Positions 7,442-15,233 of a stretch of 32,848 nucleotides of DNA are shown one piece after another. Each line of letters starts with the position of its first letter. The stretch's first letter is position 1. The DNA comes from Candidatus Saccharimonadota bacterium (lineage in GTDB: Bacteria; Patescibacteriota; Saccharimonadia; Saccharimonadales; UBA4665). A program made the position numbers and the translations under genes. The notes beneath the pieces were generated by a model, which saw only the letters and a program-made list of their open reading frames with translations, was not told where the DNA came from and did no database searches. The DNA is taken from NCBI GenBank assembly GCA_028286385.1, contig JAQBRQ010000015.1:1-32848 (forward strand), in the 5' to 3' direction.

Positions 7442-7448
7442 TTATAGT

Positions 7449-7495
7449 AATAGCGCTATGTGAAGTGCAGCAAGCACCATATAGCGCTATTTTTG
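7449..7495 (+). terminator. Rho-independent terminator
   Basis: AATAGCGCTAT at 7449-7459 pairs with ATAGCGCTATT at 7481-7491, and GTG/CAC pairing extends the stem inward. A T-run follows. It ends the 7091 gene. Confidence 0.75.
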
Positions 7496-7517
7496 TGCCA
7501 AAACGGGGGTCTGTGGA

Positions 7518-7548
7518 ATAGTGGTGTCAAAAACACCACTATTTTTTG
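7518..7548 (+). terminator. Second Rho-independent terminator before the dcw cluster
   Basis: AATAGTGGTGT (7518-7528) and ACACCACTATT (7534-7544) form a perfect 11-bp stem with a 5-nt CAAAA loop, ending in six T. With the preceding terminator it insulates mraZ from upstream transcription. Confidence 0.75.
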
Positions 7549-7560
7549 CATTTGTAGCTT

Positions 7561-7672
7561 GCGTGGGGGTGAGTGTGGGTAGTACACTCTTGCTAGTGGG
7601 TAATGTTGGAACGACAAAACAAGCGTTTCACTCACAAAACAAAAACCACTAAGTAGTAAAACAAGGGTATCG
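7561..7672 (+). promoter_or_regulatory. mraZ upstream region with GTGGG motifs
   Basis: GTGGG occurs at 7563-7567, 7575-7579 and 7596-7600. MraZ proteins bind repeated TGGG-type boxes in their own promoter in Escherichia coli, so these may be autoregulatory sites, but the spacing (12 and 21) is not the regular 10-bp spacing known there. No convincing -35/-10 pair was assigned. A ribosome site AAGGG lies before the ATG at 7673. Confidence 0.35.
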
Positions 7673-8038
7673 ATGGCCACGGTAGACTACTTCGAACGTA
7701 AGCTGGACGATAAGCGTCGGTTAACCATACCGCCGGAACTTCGTGATAAGTTTGCAAGCGGAGCAGTTGTTACTCGCGGATTCGGCAAATACCTACACCT
7801 CTATCCAAAAGATGTGTGGGACAATTTGGTCGAACCACGGCTGGAAGGCGATATTCTCGACGAGCGTATAGCAGATCTGAACGTCCAATTTCGGATGGGC
7901 AAGATCGAACAATCGCCCGATGGCAAGCAAGGACGAATCACTCTTGAGCAGCATTTGCTCGACTATGCCGGTATCGGCAAAGAAGTGGTTGCAGTCGGCG
8001 TTGGCCGCTACTGGCGAATCATGGCTCCAAACGCCTAA
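7673..8038 (+). CDS. mraZ: MraZ transcriptional regulator / dcw cluster first gene
   Basis: A 121-residue MraZ with two AbrB-like repeats. The first carries the hallmark DDKRRLTIPPELR and the second GRITLEQHLLDYAGI. It is shorter than the usual 140-150 residues, mainly at the C-terminus. MraZ is a DNA-binding ring-forming protein that usually represses the division and cell-wall cluster it heads, and that position is kept here. GTGGG motifs upstream could be its sites. Unlike many genomes, 312 bases separate it from rsmH. Confidence 0.93.
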   Translation: MATVDYFERKLDDKRRLTIPPELRDKFASGAVVTRGFGKYLHLYPKDVWDNLVEPRLEGDILDERIADLNVQFRMGKIEQSPDGKQGRITLEQHLLDYAGIGKEVVAVGVGRYWRIMAPNA

Positions 8039-8350
8039 ACAGGGCGCGAAAGTCTAAGGTCGCTGTTCTTTAACAATTCGTCCGCAAAAACCGCCTATTA
8101 GATAGGACTGTTCGAGTCCACCTAATCGGCAATCAACAAAATGGAAAATTTTAGAAAACCATTCAAAAAAATCTCGCACCTTTTTAAAACACCTCCCAAA
8201 ACTCCACCTCACACATAAGTCTCTCAAACTTGGATTGGCAAACTGTATTCGTACAAATCGCTGATCCACCACAAAAACAAAAACGGAACAAACAAAAACA
8301 AAAGTTGATTGCTGATTAGGTGACCTTGCAAAAACAAAAACAAGATCAAG
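8039..8350 (+). other. 312-bp intergenic leader between mraZ and rsmH, A/C-rich
   Basis: No ORF was found. A two-part hairpin lies at 8097-8126: ATTAG/CTAAT outside, GGACT (8105-8109)/AGTCC (8115-8119) inside with a GTTCG loop. From about 8270 to 8350 the sequence is almost only A and C, with CAAAAACAAAAAC-type units repeated three times. No convincing promoter or ribosome site was seen before the rsmH ATG. A single-stranded, unstructured translational enhancer is a reasonable inference. Confidence 0.4.
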
Positions 8351-9247
8351 ATGCACCAAAACAAACACCAAAACACATACAAACAGCACGTACCGGTATT
8401 GCTCGACGAAGTTCTGCAGTATTTGGACCCGAAAGCAGGGGAATCATACCTCGATTTGACGGCCGGATATGCTGGGCACGCTAAAGCAGTTACGGAACGG
8501 ACTGGAAGCCTCACAACAACAGTATTAGTTGATCGCGATAATAACGCGATTAAAGTGCTTAAAGAGACATTTGACGGAACAGACATAGATCTACGTCAGC
8601 AAGATTTCTTGAGCGCAAGCGAGCAATTACTGGCTGAAGATCGGCGCTTTGACATGATTTTGGCCGATTTGGGCGTATCGTCACCGCACCTTAACGAGGA
8701 TAGCCGCGGATTTTCGCTGCAAGGATCGGGGCCACTCGATATGCGCATGGATCAGGAGCAGGTATTGACCGCCGAAATTATACTTAACACCTATAGTATC
8801 GACAAACTAACCGACATCCTGAAGCGCTATGGGGAAGAACCTAAGGCCCGTCAAATAGCTGCTGGCATAGTCCACGCGCGGCCGCTGACGAGCACCGATC
8901 AACTGGCCGAGATTGCCAAAAGGGCATGGCCAGGACACAGCAGAGTACACCCAGCAACCCGGACCTTTCAGGCCATCAGGATCGCCGTTAACGACGAACT
9001 GGGCATGTTAGAGAAAGGACTACCGATCTGGCTCAAACTATTAGCACCTGGTGGACGCATTGCGATCATCAGTTTTCATAGTCTGGAAGACCGTTTGGTC
9101 AAACAGGCGCTGAAAGAAGCTAGTGGTGAACGCTATGATGCTGAGCTGCGTTTGCTGACGAAACGACCCGTCGTCGCTACTCCCGAGGAAATCGTCACTA
9201 ATCCGCGAGCCCGGAGTGCAAAACTCCGAGCCGCAGTGAAAAAATAA
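8351..9247 (+). CDS. rsmH: 16S rRNA (cytosine-1402-N4)-methyltransferase RsmH
   Basis: A 298-residue SAM-dependent methyltransferase that modifies C1402 of 16S rRNA. Family marks: HVPVLLDEVLQYL at the N-terminus, SAM loop LDLTAGYAGHA at 34-44 (more often DGTFGxGGH), ILADLGVSS, FSLQGSGPLDMRMD, HPATRTFQAIRIAVN, IISFHSLEDRLVK and a C-terminal NPRARSAKLRAA. The N-terminal dozen residues are His/Asn/Gln/Lys because the A/C-rich leader runs into the coding region. Only this ATG fits the family N-terminus. It lacks a good ribosome site. Second gene of the dcw cluster. Confidence 0.95.
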   Translation: MHQNKHQNTYKQHVPVLLDEVLQYLDPKAGESYLDLTAGYAGHAKAVTERTGSLTTTVLVDRDNNAIKVLKETFDGTDIDLRQQDFLSASEQLLAEDRRFDMILADLGVSSPHLNEDSRGFSLQGSGPLDMRMDQEQVLTAEIILNTYSIDKLTDILKRYGEEPKARQIAAGIVHARPLTSTDQLAEIAKRAWPGHSRVHPATRTFQAIRIAVNDELGMLEKGLPIWLKLLAPGGRIAIISFHSLEDRLVKQALKEASGERYDAELRLLTKRPVVATPEEIVTNPRARSAKLRAAVKK

Positions 9248-9264
9248 AAAAGAAAGGGAAACGC

Positions 9265-9324
9265 ATGCCTATCCAGGTCAAAAGCAGCTCCCGCGCTTAC
9301 AAGATCCACGTCAAAGTGGTTTAA
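9265..9324 (+). CDS. 19-codon ORF between rsmH and the ftsL-like gene, candidate leader peptide
   Basis: An ATG at 9265 opens a 19-residue frame ending in TAA at 9322-9324. It begins MPIQVKSSSR and ends KIHVKVV. A strong ribosome site, GAAAGGG at 9252-9258, stands six bases before it, better than those of most real genes here. It lies 17 bases after rsmH and just before the hairpin at 9336-9371. A leader peptide controlling ftsL expression, or a small protein, are the two readings. No family is recognised, and chance cannot be excluded for so short a frame. Confidence 0.4.
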   Translation: MPIQVKSSSRAYKIHVKVV

Positions 9325-9335
9325 GTAAGTCCAAA

Positions 9336-9371
9336 TGGTTCAGTCTTAGCTTCACGGCCGGGGCTGAACCA
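9336..9371 (+). promoter_or_regulatory. Hairpin in the ftsL-like gene leader
   Basis: TGGTTCAG (9336-9343) pairs with CTGAACCA (9364-9371), extendable by T-G and C-G pairs inward. It is followed by an A-rich stretch, not a T-run, so it is not an intrinsic terminator. It sits between the 19-codon ORF and the ATG at 9398. Confidence 0.45.
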
Positions 9372-9397
9372 CCAAAAAATAAAAAGAAACAAAACAT

Positions 9398-9745
9398 ATG
9401 ACATACTCCAGCAGTCTCGCCACCAATCGCACCCGCTACGGTGGCCGCAATCAAAACTCGGTGAGCTTCCGCGCCCAAACACGTGTCCTCGGGCCAGTGA
9501 GCAACACTATTATTCTTATTGTCCTCGCTTGTTTGCTCGGCTTACTCTACCTGACGCAAGTCACCAAGACCAACGCCTACGGCTACCAGATTAACGGCCT
9601 ACAGCAGCAACAAACCAAGCTCCAAACGCAGCACGATGACCTTGAAGTTGCCTCCGCTCGGCTACAGGCTTTGAGCCGCACCCAAGACAGCACCGTCGCC
9701 AAGGGTCTCGTCTCTGTTGCGCCTACCGCTACCGTCCAAAACTAG
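9398..9745 (+). CDS. FtsL/DivIC-like cell division protein
   Basis: A 115-residue bitopic membrane protein: polar N-terminus of about 34 residues, one transmembrane helix at about 35-53, then a Gln-rich heptad region at about 60-95 that can form a coiled coil. Sequence alone is weak for this family. The topology and the position between rsmH and ftsI, where ftsL normally stands, make the call. FtsL partners FtsB/DivIC and FtsQ/DivIB to activate the FtsWI synthase. The upstream leader is A-rich with no clear ribosome site. Confidence 0.75.
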   Translation: MTYSSSLATNRTRYGGRNQNSVSFRAQTRVLGPVSNTIILIVLACLLGLLYLTQVTKTNAYGYQINGLQQQQTKLQTQHDDLEVASARLQALSRTQDSTVAKGLVSVAPTATVQN

Positions 9746-9791
9746 AACAAGTTAAGGCAAAAAGCGCGTGCTTTCAGCTCGCCCAAAAACA

Positions 9792-9838
9792 AGGGCACTT
9801 AGTTACTATGTGTTAACGATATAGTAACTAAGTGCCCT
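9792..9838. repeat. 18-bp perfect inverted repeat between ftsL and ftsI
   Basis: Arm 9792-9809 is an exact reverse complement of arm 9821-9838, with an 11-nt spacer containing GTTAAC. No T-run follows on the plus strand. On the minus strand the stem is followed by TGTTTTT, so as a terminator it would face the wrong way for the cluster. It may be a bidirectional processing site, a regulator site or a remnant of a small mobile element. Confidence 0.7.
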
Positions 9839-9920
9839 GTAAAATTGCCGACCAAAGTGCCGGGAGTGCCGGGCAAAATATCCGGGTGGCGGCGGGTTTG
9901 GTGTACGGACAACCCGTCGA

Positions 9921-9929
9921 TGATATAAT
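9921..9929 (+). promoter_or_regulatory. Extended -10 promoter of ftsI
   Basis: TGATATAAT at 9921-9929 is a perfect extended -10. The ATG at 9938 begins eight bases later, so a transcript from here would be leaderless or nearly so. No strong -35 is visible, as allowed for extended -10 promoters. Confidence 0.6.
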
Positions 9930-9937
9930 AAGCGCTA

Positions 9938-11713
9938 ATGGCAATGCCAAATACAAACACAAACAATGTAACGCAAGCAGTCCTGCGGATCCGTATCTGG
10001 TACGGGTTGTTGTTATTGGTGGTTGCTATCTTTGGCGCCCGGCTGTTTTATGTGCAAGTTATTCGGTATGACCACTATAAAACGGCGGCGCTGGGCGGTC
10101 AGCTCAAACAATACGAAATCCCGGCTACGCGAGGCACCATCAAGGCCTATAACGGCAGTGAAGTGTTGCCCGTCGTGCTCAATCAGCAGCTGTATACGCT
10201 ATACGCCGATCCAGTCTATATAAAAAACGCCGATGTCGTGGCTGCTAAAATCGTGCCGATTGTTGGTGGTGATGCAGGGAAGTATGCCAAGCAGCTCAAA
10301 ACCAAGAAAACGCGTTACGTTGTACTGGCCAAGAAGCTCACTCCCGAGCAAAAAGATAAAATTGCCAAGCTCAAATACCCTGGATTGGGCACCCAAGCTC
10401 AAAACTATCGGACCTATCCGCAATCGACGCTGGCATCGCAGGTACTGGGCTTTGTGAACGATAGCGGGACAGGCAAGTACGGTATAGAGCAGGCCCTCAA
10501 CAAGGAATTAACAGGGAAGCCGGGCGAGCTGAAGGCGATTACCGATGTTAGCGGTGTGCCGCTGGCGGCCAGCAAAGATAACATTCGGATTGCGCCCCAA
10601 AATGGCAAAGATCTTATTTTGACGATCGATTTGGCGATGCAGCAGCAGATGGAGACGATTCTAAAACAAAGCGTTAAGGACACCAAGGCCAGTGGCGCCA
10701 GCGCGCTGATTATGGACCCGCGCACTGGTGCTGTGAAGGCCCTGGCAAATCTGCCTACCTATGACCCGGCCAAGTATTTTGATGTAGAAGACGCCAAAGT
10801 TTTTGGTAATGCGGCGGTAGCTCATCCGATCGAGATTGGCTCAATCATGAAGCCGCTCACAACGGCCGCGGCCCTTGACCAGGGTGTAATTGGACCGACA
10901 ACGACGTATTACGATCCGGCATCATGGAAAGTCGACGAGTTTAAAATCACCAATATCGAAGAGGATGGCGGATCAGGTACGCGCAGCATTGCCGACATAC
11001 TGAATCTGTCTTTGAACACCGGCGCTACCTGGGAATTAATGCAGATGGGCGGGGGAGAGATCAACACCAAAGCTCGCAATGCTTGGTATAGCTATATGGC
11101 TGATCACTTCAGATTTGGTAAGGAGACGGGCATTGAGCAGGGCTACGAAGACCCGGGATTTGTGCCGGAGCCGAAGGATAACGGGGCAGGCATCGATTTG
11201 ACCTACGCTAACACCACGTTTGGCCAGGCTATGACTGCCACACCAATTCAGTTTGCTGGCGCGCTGTCGGCCGTAGTGAACGGCGGCACGTACTATCAAC
11301 CGCATCTGATCGACAAGACGGTTGATGGCAATGGGAACACGACGCCGACCAAGCCGAAAGTTTTGAAAGCCGGGGCGGTCAGCGCCAAGACTTCGGCGGC
11401 GATGATCCCACTCATGGAATACGTCGTGAAGAAACATAATTTCTCGCCAGCCTTCGACCAGAACGCCTACAGCGTCGGTGGTAAAACCGGCACGGCGCAG
11501 ATTTCTAAGCCCGGTGGTGGCTACTATGACAATTTGTTTAATGGTACCTACGCTGGTTTCGTCGGAGGTGACCAGGCGCAGTACGTGATCGTCGTGTTTG
11601 TTGATAAGCCAACGAATGGCGGCTATGCCGGTACTGCCGCTGCACAGCCAATCTTCGGTAAGTTGGCCCACATGTTAATAAATGACTCCTACGTTACGCC
11701 AAAACGACAATAA
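9938..11713 (+). CDS. ftsI: Penicillin-binding protein 2/3 (FtsI-type peptidoglycan transpeptidase)
   Basis: A 591-residue class B penicillin-binding protein. A short cytoplasmic tail, one transmembrane helix at about 20-42, a PBP dimerisation domain (TRGTIKAYNG onward) and a transpeptidase domain with all three active-site motifs: S302-I-M-K305, S358-L-N360 and K516-T-G518 in GGKTGTAQ. It crosslinks septal peptidoglycan and works with FtsW. The SxxK motif has EIGSIMK where EPGSTFK is more usual. No PASTA domain follows. It likely has its own promoter at 9921-9929, making the 3' part of the cluster separately controllable. Confidence 0.94.
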   Translation: MAMPNTNTNNVTQAVLRIRIWYGLLLLVVAIFGARLFYVQVIRYDHYKTAALGGQLKQYEIPATRGTIKAYNGSEVLPVVLNQQLYTLYADPVYIKNADVVAAKIVPIVGGDAGKYAKQLKTKKTRYVVLAKKLTPEQKDKIAKLKYPGLGTQAQNYRTYPQSTLASQVLGFVNDSGTGKYGIEQALNKELTGKPGELKAITDVSGVPLAASKDNIRIAPQNGKDLILTIDLAMQQQMETILKQSVKDTKASGASALIMDPRTGAVKALANLPTYDPAKYFDVEDAKVFGNAAVAHPIEIGSIMKPLTTAAALDQGVIGPTTTYYDPASWKVDEFKITNIEEDGGSGTRSIADILNLSLNTGATWELMQMGGGEINTKARNAWYSYMADHFRFGKETGIEQGYEDPGFVPEPKDNGAGIDLTYANTTFGQAMTATPIQFAGALSAVVNGGTYYQPHLIDKTVDGNGNTTPTKPKVLKAGAVSAKTSAAMIPLMEYVVKKHNFSPAFDQNAYSVGGKTGTAQISKPGGGYYDNLFNGTYAGFVGGDQAQYVIVVFVDKPTNGGYAGTAAAQPIFGKLAHMLINDSYVTPKRQ

Positions 11714-11727
11714 AAACGCGCAATAAA

Positions 11728-11736
11728 TGCTATAAT
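11728..11736 (+). promoter_or_regulatory. Extended -10 promoter of mraY
   Basis: TGCTATAAT at 11728-11736 lies just after the ftsI stop. Transcription would begin near 11743, giving a leader of about 23 nt rich in A and C and free of a Shine-Dalgarno site before the ATG at 11766. Confidence 0.6.
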
Positions 11737-11765
11737 ACTTGGTACTAGCTCAAACACTAACACCT

Positions 11766-12803
11766 ATGAACACACTTACTCTCGCCATCACCGCTCACAA
11801 TCTGATTGTCATGTTGTCACTCGGATTTTTCAGCTTTGCGCTGAGTATGTTGATCACGCCGATTTACACCAAGGTTGCCTACCAACATCAGTGGTGGAAG
11901 CGCCAGCGTACCGATGCTTGGTCGGGTGGCAAAGCCCTCGTTTACCAGAAGCTGCACGCCGAAAAACACAAGCGCAACATCCCAACCATGGCCGGCCTGA
12001 TTTTTGTAACTGCCATTGCACTCGTCACGCTTATTGCTAATCTAAACAGGGGTGAAACCTGGCTGCCACTTGCTGGTCTGCTGGCTGCTGGGGCGATCGG
12101 CCTGGTTGACGATACTATGAACGTCAAGAGTAACGGCGGCGTGGCCGGCATGAGCGCTCGCGCTAAATTCGGCCTATACAGTATCGTCGTATTGGCTATG
12201 GGGTGGTGGTTCTACGCTAAGCTTGGCGTGAACACGGTGTTCATACCTGGTATTGGCGATTTGCACATCGGCATTCTGACTATCGCGCTTTTCTGGCTCG
12301 TAGTGATTGCCACGGCTAATTCGGTTAACATTACCGATGGCCTCGATGGTCTGGCCGGTGGGCTCCTAACGTCGTCGTTTATGGCCTATGCGATTATCGC
12401 GGTGGTTGACCATAAATTCGCACTGGCAGGTTTCTGTTTGACAGTGATCGGCGCTCTTCTTAGCTACACTTGGTTTAACATCTTTCCGGCTCGCTTCCTG
12501 ATGGGTGATGTTGGTTCGTTTGCCCTCGGCACAGCGCTCGGTGTTATCGCGTTGCAAACCGACACTGTCTACGTACTGCCAATTATCGGTGCGGTGTACG
12601 TTATGGAGACAGGCTCAGTTATCATCAATCGTTTATCCCGCAAACTGCGCAATGGCAAAAAGGTGTTTTTATCGTCACCAATCCATCATCACTTCGAAGC
12701 TATTGGCTGGCCCGAAACCAAAGTTACGATGCGTTTCTGGATCTTAGGACAGGTTTCGGGCGTACTCGGTTTAATTGTTTTCCTGATGGGGAAGCAGGGC
12801 TAA
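11766..12803 (+). CDS. mraY: Phospho-N-acetylmuramoyl-pentapeptide-transferase MraY
   Basis: About 345 residues from the ATG at 11766. An upstream in-frame TTG at 11739 is rejected because it would precede the predicted transcription start. A polytopic enzyme (about ten helices) that transfers phospho-MurNAc-pentapeptide to undecaprenyl phosphate, forming lipid I. Signature parts: KRNIPTMAGLIF, GLVDDTMNVK, TANSVNITDGLDGLAGG, the FLMGDVGSFALG loop and SPIHHHFEAIGWPE. It acts at the inner face of the membrane, directly before MurG, which is encoded two genes downstream. Confidence 0.95.
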   Translation: MNTLTLAITAHNLIVMLSLGFFSFALSMLITPIYTKVAYQHQWWKRQRTDAWSGGKALVYQKLHAEKHKRNIPTMAGLIFVTAIALVTLIANLNRGETWLPLAGLLAAGAIGLVDDTMNVKSNGGVAGMSARAKFGLYSIVVLAMGWWFYAKLGVNTVFIPGIGDLHIGILTIALFWLVVIATANSVNITDGLDGLAGGLLTSSFMAYAIIAVVDHKFALAGFCLTVIGALLSYTWFNIFPARFLMGDVGSFALGTALGVIALQTDTVYVLPIIGAVYVMETGSVIINRLSRKLRNGKKVFLSSPIHHHFEAIGWPETKVTMRFWILGQVSGVLGLIVFLMGKQG

Positions 12804-12807
12804 ACCT

Positions 12808-14037
12808 GTGCCACCGCGCCGCCGCGTAGCAACTAGGGAATCGGCACTGACGTTAGGCCGCAAACATCGACCAGATTATTGGCTGCTTATTTTATGCTCC
12901 GCTTTATTAGCCACCGGCTTGATCTTGGTTTATGCCATTAGTCCGGCGCTGACTACTGCCAACCACGTAAAGGGCGCTTATTATATCGATAAGCAGTTGA
13001 TCGCCATCGGTCTCAGCATTGTTGCTTTTTTGATTACCTCACAAGTGCCGCTTAGGTGGTGGAAACAGGCTTACAAGCCGTTGCTGGTCGTTGCCGGACT
13101 GGCTACGCTTCTGGCGTTGCTGCTGCCGGTTAATCCGGCGTATCCGGCGCATCGTTGGGTCAGGCTCGGCAGTTTTTCGTTCCAATCGGTAGAGATTGTG
13201 AAATTTGCGGTTATGCTGTGGCTGGCTGGCTTTTTATCGGAGCGCATCAAACAGGGGCTGATTAGCGATAGTAAAGCTACGCTGCAGCCGATTCTAATAG
13301 CCTTAGGCGTGATTGGCGTGGTTATTGCTGGTGTTCAGAGCGATCTCGGCTCTACGGGCGTTATGGTGGCTATGATGGCCACGATGGCCTTTGTGGCCGG
13401 GCTGCCCATGCGCCGCATTCTACTGATTGCAGCCATTATTGGGATTGGCTTGGTGTTGGCTGTCTCGGCAACGCCGTATCGCCGCGATCGACTACAAACC
13501 TACCTAAACCCTGAAGCCAACTGCCAGACGACGGGCTACCAGGCATGTCAGGCGATGATTGCGGTTGGTTCGGGCGGCATTATCGGGCTGGGCCTGGGCA
13601 GCAGCGTCCAGGCCTACGGCTACTTGCCAGAGGCAGCCAACGACTCCATCTTCGCCATCTACGCCGAGAAGTTCGGTTTTATCGGGAGTATAGCTCTGGT
13701 TGCAGTGTTTGTGGCCTTTTTTGCGCGTCTCAAGAACATTGCGGAGCGCTTACCGGACGATTTTAGTCGGTTGCTGGTCGTCGGTGTACTGGCGTGGTTG
13801 AGCATACAGGCACTGATTAACATCGGTGCTATGATAGGATTACTGCCGCTAAAGGGCATCACCCTGCCATTTATTAGTTACGGCGGCACCAGTGTTGTCT
13901 TTGTGGCTGCGGCTGTCGGCTTGGCCTTCCAAGCTTCGCAATTTGCCGGCTTTAGCGCTCCCCGGGTAAGTTCGGCCGCCAGCGGTGGTAAACGAAGTTT
14001 CAAGGATAATACATTACGTAGGACAAATCATTCATGA
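12808..14037 (+). CDS. ftsW: FtsW/RodA-family (SEDS) peptidoglycan glycosyltransferase
   Basis: A 409-residue SEDS membrane protein with about ten helices that polymerises lipid II at the septum with FtsI. Family marks include HRWVRLGSFSFQ, the VEIVKFAVMLWLA helix, VQSDLGSTGVM, LPEAANDSIFAIYAEKFGFIG and LPFISYGGTS. The start is GTG at 12808, four bases after the mraY stop, with GAAGCAGGG as a distant ribosome site. FtsW rather than RodA is chosen from position beside murG and ftsI. Its end overlaps murG by four bases (ATGA). Confidence 0.92.
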   Translation: MPPRRRVATRESALTLGRKHRPDYWLLILCSALLATGLILVYAISPALTTANHVKGAYYIDKQLIAIGLSIVAFLITSQVPLRWWKQAYKPLLVVAGLATLLALLLPVNPAYPAHRWVRLGSFSFQSVEIVKFAVMLWLAGFLSERIKQGLISDSKATLQPILIALGVIGVVIAGVQSDLGSTGVMVAMMATMAFVAGLPMRRILLIAAIIGIGLVLAVSATPYRRDRLQTYLNPEANCQTTGYQACQAMIAVGSGGIIGLGLGSSVQAYGYLPEAANDSIFAIYAEKFGFIGSIALVAVFVAFFARLKNIAERLPDDFSRLLVVGVLAWLSIQALINIGAMIGLLPLKGITLPFISYGGTSVVFVAAAVGLAFQASQFAGFSAPRVSSAASGGKRSFKDNTLRRTNHS

Positions 14038-15233
14038 GCAAGACAATCGTAGTAACCGGTGGCGGATCAGGCGGACACATTACGCCTATCTTGGCTGTTG
14101 CGGCCGAGCTAAAAAGCCTACAGCCTGACACCCGCATTGTTTACATCGGTCAAACCGGCGATAAGTTGGCCGACATCCCAGCCGGTGATCCGAATATCGA
14201 CGAAGTATTCACGGTCCGAGCCGGCAAGTTTCGCCGCTATCACGGCGAAGGCTTCTTTCGGCAGCTATTTGACGTGCCAACGGTTGCCAAAAACCTCCGT
14301 GATATCGGCTATATTCTGATCGGCACCTGGCAAAGCTGGCGCTTACTGCGCAAGCTCAAGCCTAGTGTTATTTTTAGCAGAGGCGGTTTTGTGAGCGTGC
14401 CTGTTGCTCTCGGCGGCGCGCTGCAGCGGATACCGTACATTACGCATGATTCCGATAGCACGCCAAGCTTAGCCAACCGTATTATTGCTCGCTGGGCTAG
14501 CCTGCACGCCGTGGCATTGCCCGCAGAACTTTACCCGTACCCACCGGATAAAACCGTGACCGTCGGCGTGCCGATCAGCGCTGATTACAAGCGAGTCACT
14601 CCAGCACTTTTGCACAAATATCGTGACGAAATTGGCCTAACCAAAGCGCATCAAGTATTGCTTATCACCGGTGGCGGCAATGGTGCTGATCAGCTCAACA
14701 GGGCAGTGGTCGCCAATTCGGCTTATTTGTTACAGCGCTATCCGGGGCTACACATTGTGCATATTGCTGGTCGGGCGCTGCACAAATCGGTGGCAGCCGC
14801 GTACGACAACGAATTACCGGCCGACGCTAGAGCGCGAGTAGTGGTGAAGGGCTTCATTGGTGATTTGTACCGCTACAGTGGCGCGGCCGATGTGGTGATC
14901 GCCAGGGGAGGGGCTACCAACCTGGCTGAGTTTGCGGCTCAGGCTAAAGCCTGCATCATCATCCCCTCCAAGCAGCTTATTTGGAATATTAAGAATACCG
15001 AAGCGCTCCTGGACCGCCAAGCAGTCGTTACGCTTACGGAAGCCCAGTCTGAGCAAGAGCGACGCTTAGCCAGCGTGGTCAGCGATCTGTTTGACCACGT
15101 ATCCAAGCGTGAGGCTCTCGGCGCGGCGTTGGCAAGCCTAGCGCGCCCGGATTCGGCCAAGGAGTTAGCCGTGCTTATACTTGATGAGGCCAAAAGCAGT
15201 AAGGTAAAAAGTCGTGAAAAGACTGTTTCGTAA
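14034..15233 (+). CDS. murG: Undecaprenyl-PP-MurNAc-pentapeptide GlcNAc transferase MurG
   Basis: A 399-residue GT28 glycosyltransferase that adds GlcNAc to lipid I to give lipid II. The N-terminal glycine loop is GGGSGGHITP at about 9-18. The second Rossmann half has LLITGGGNGADQLN, VVVKGFIGDLYRYSGAADVVIARGG and AEFAAQAKACIIIPSKQL. Slightly longer than the usual 355-370 residues because of the C-terminal part. ATGA overlap with ftsW implies translational coupling, and the ftsQ-like gene starts 20 bases before its stop. Confidence 0.94.
   Translation: MSKTIVVTGGGSGGHITPILAVAAELKSLQPDTRIVYIGQTGDKLADIPAGDPNIDEVFTVRAGKFRRYHGEGFFRQLFDVPTVAKNLRDIGYILIGTWQSWRLLRKLKPSVIFSRGGFVSVPVALGGALQRIPYITHDSDSTPSLANRIIARWASLHAVALPAELYPYPPDKTVTVGVPISADYKRVTPALLHKYRDEIGLTKAHQVLLITGGGNGADQLNRAVVANSAYLLQRYPGLHIVHIAGRALHKSVAAAYDNELPADARARVVVKGFIGDLYRYSGAADVVIARGGATNLAEFAAQAKACIIIPSKQLIWNIKNTEALLDRQAVVTLTEAQSEQERRLASVVSDLFDHVSKREALGAALASLARPDSAKELAVLILDEAKSSKVKSREKTVS

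Noticed and set aside
8105-8119. GGACT-GTTCG-AGTCC hairpin as a possible tRNA T arm after mraZ
   Set aside because: No acceptor stem, D arm or anticodon arm can be built around it.
9832-10071. Plus-strand 79-codon frame overlapping the ftsI start
   Set aside because: It covers the 3' arm of the inverted repeat, the ftsI promoter and the start of ftsI in another frame, with no family features.
11739-11765. Upstream TTG start for mraY
   Set aside because: It would begin within three bases of the -10 box, ahead of the expected transcription start. The ATG at 11766 fits the family N-terminus.
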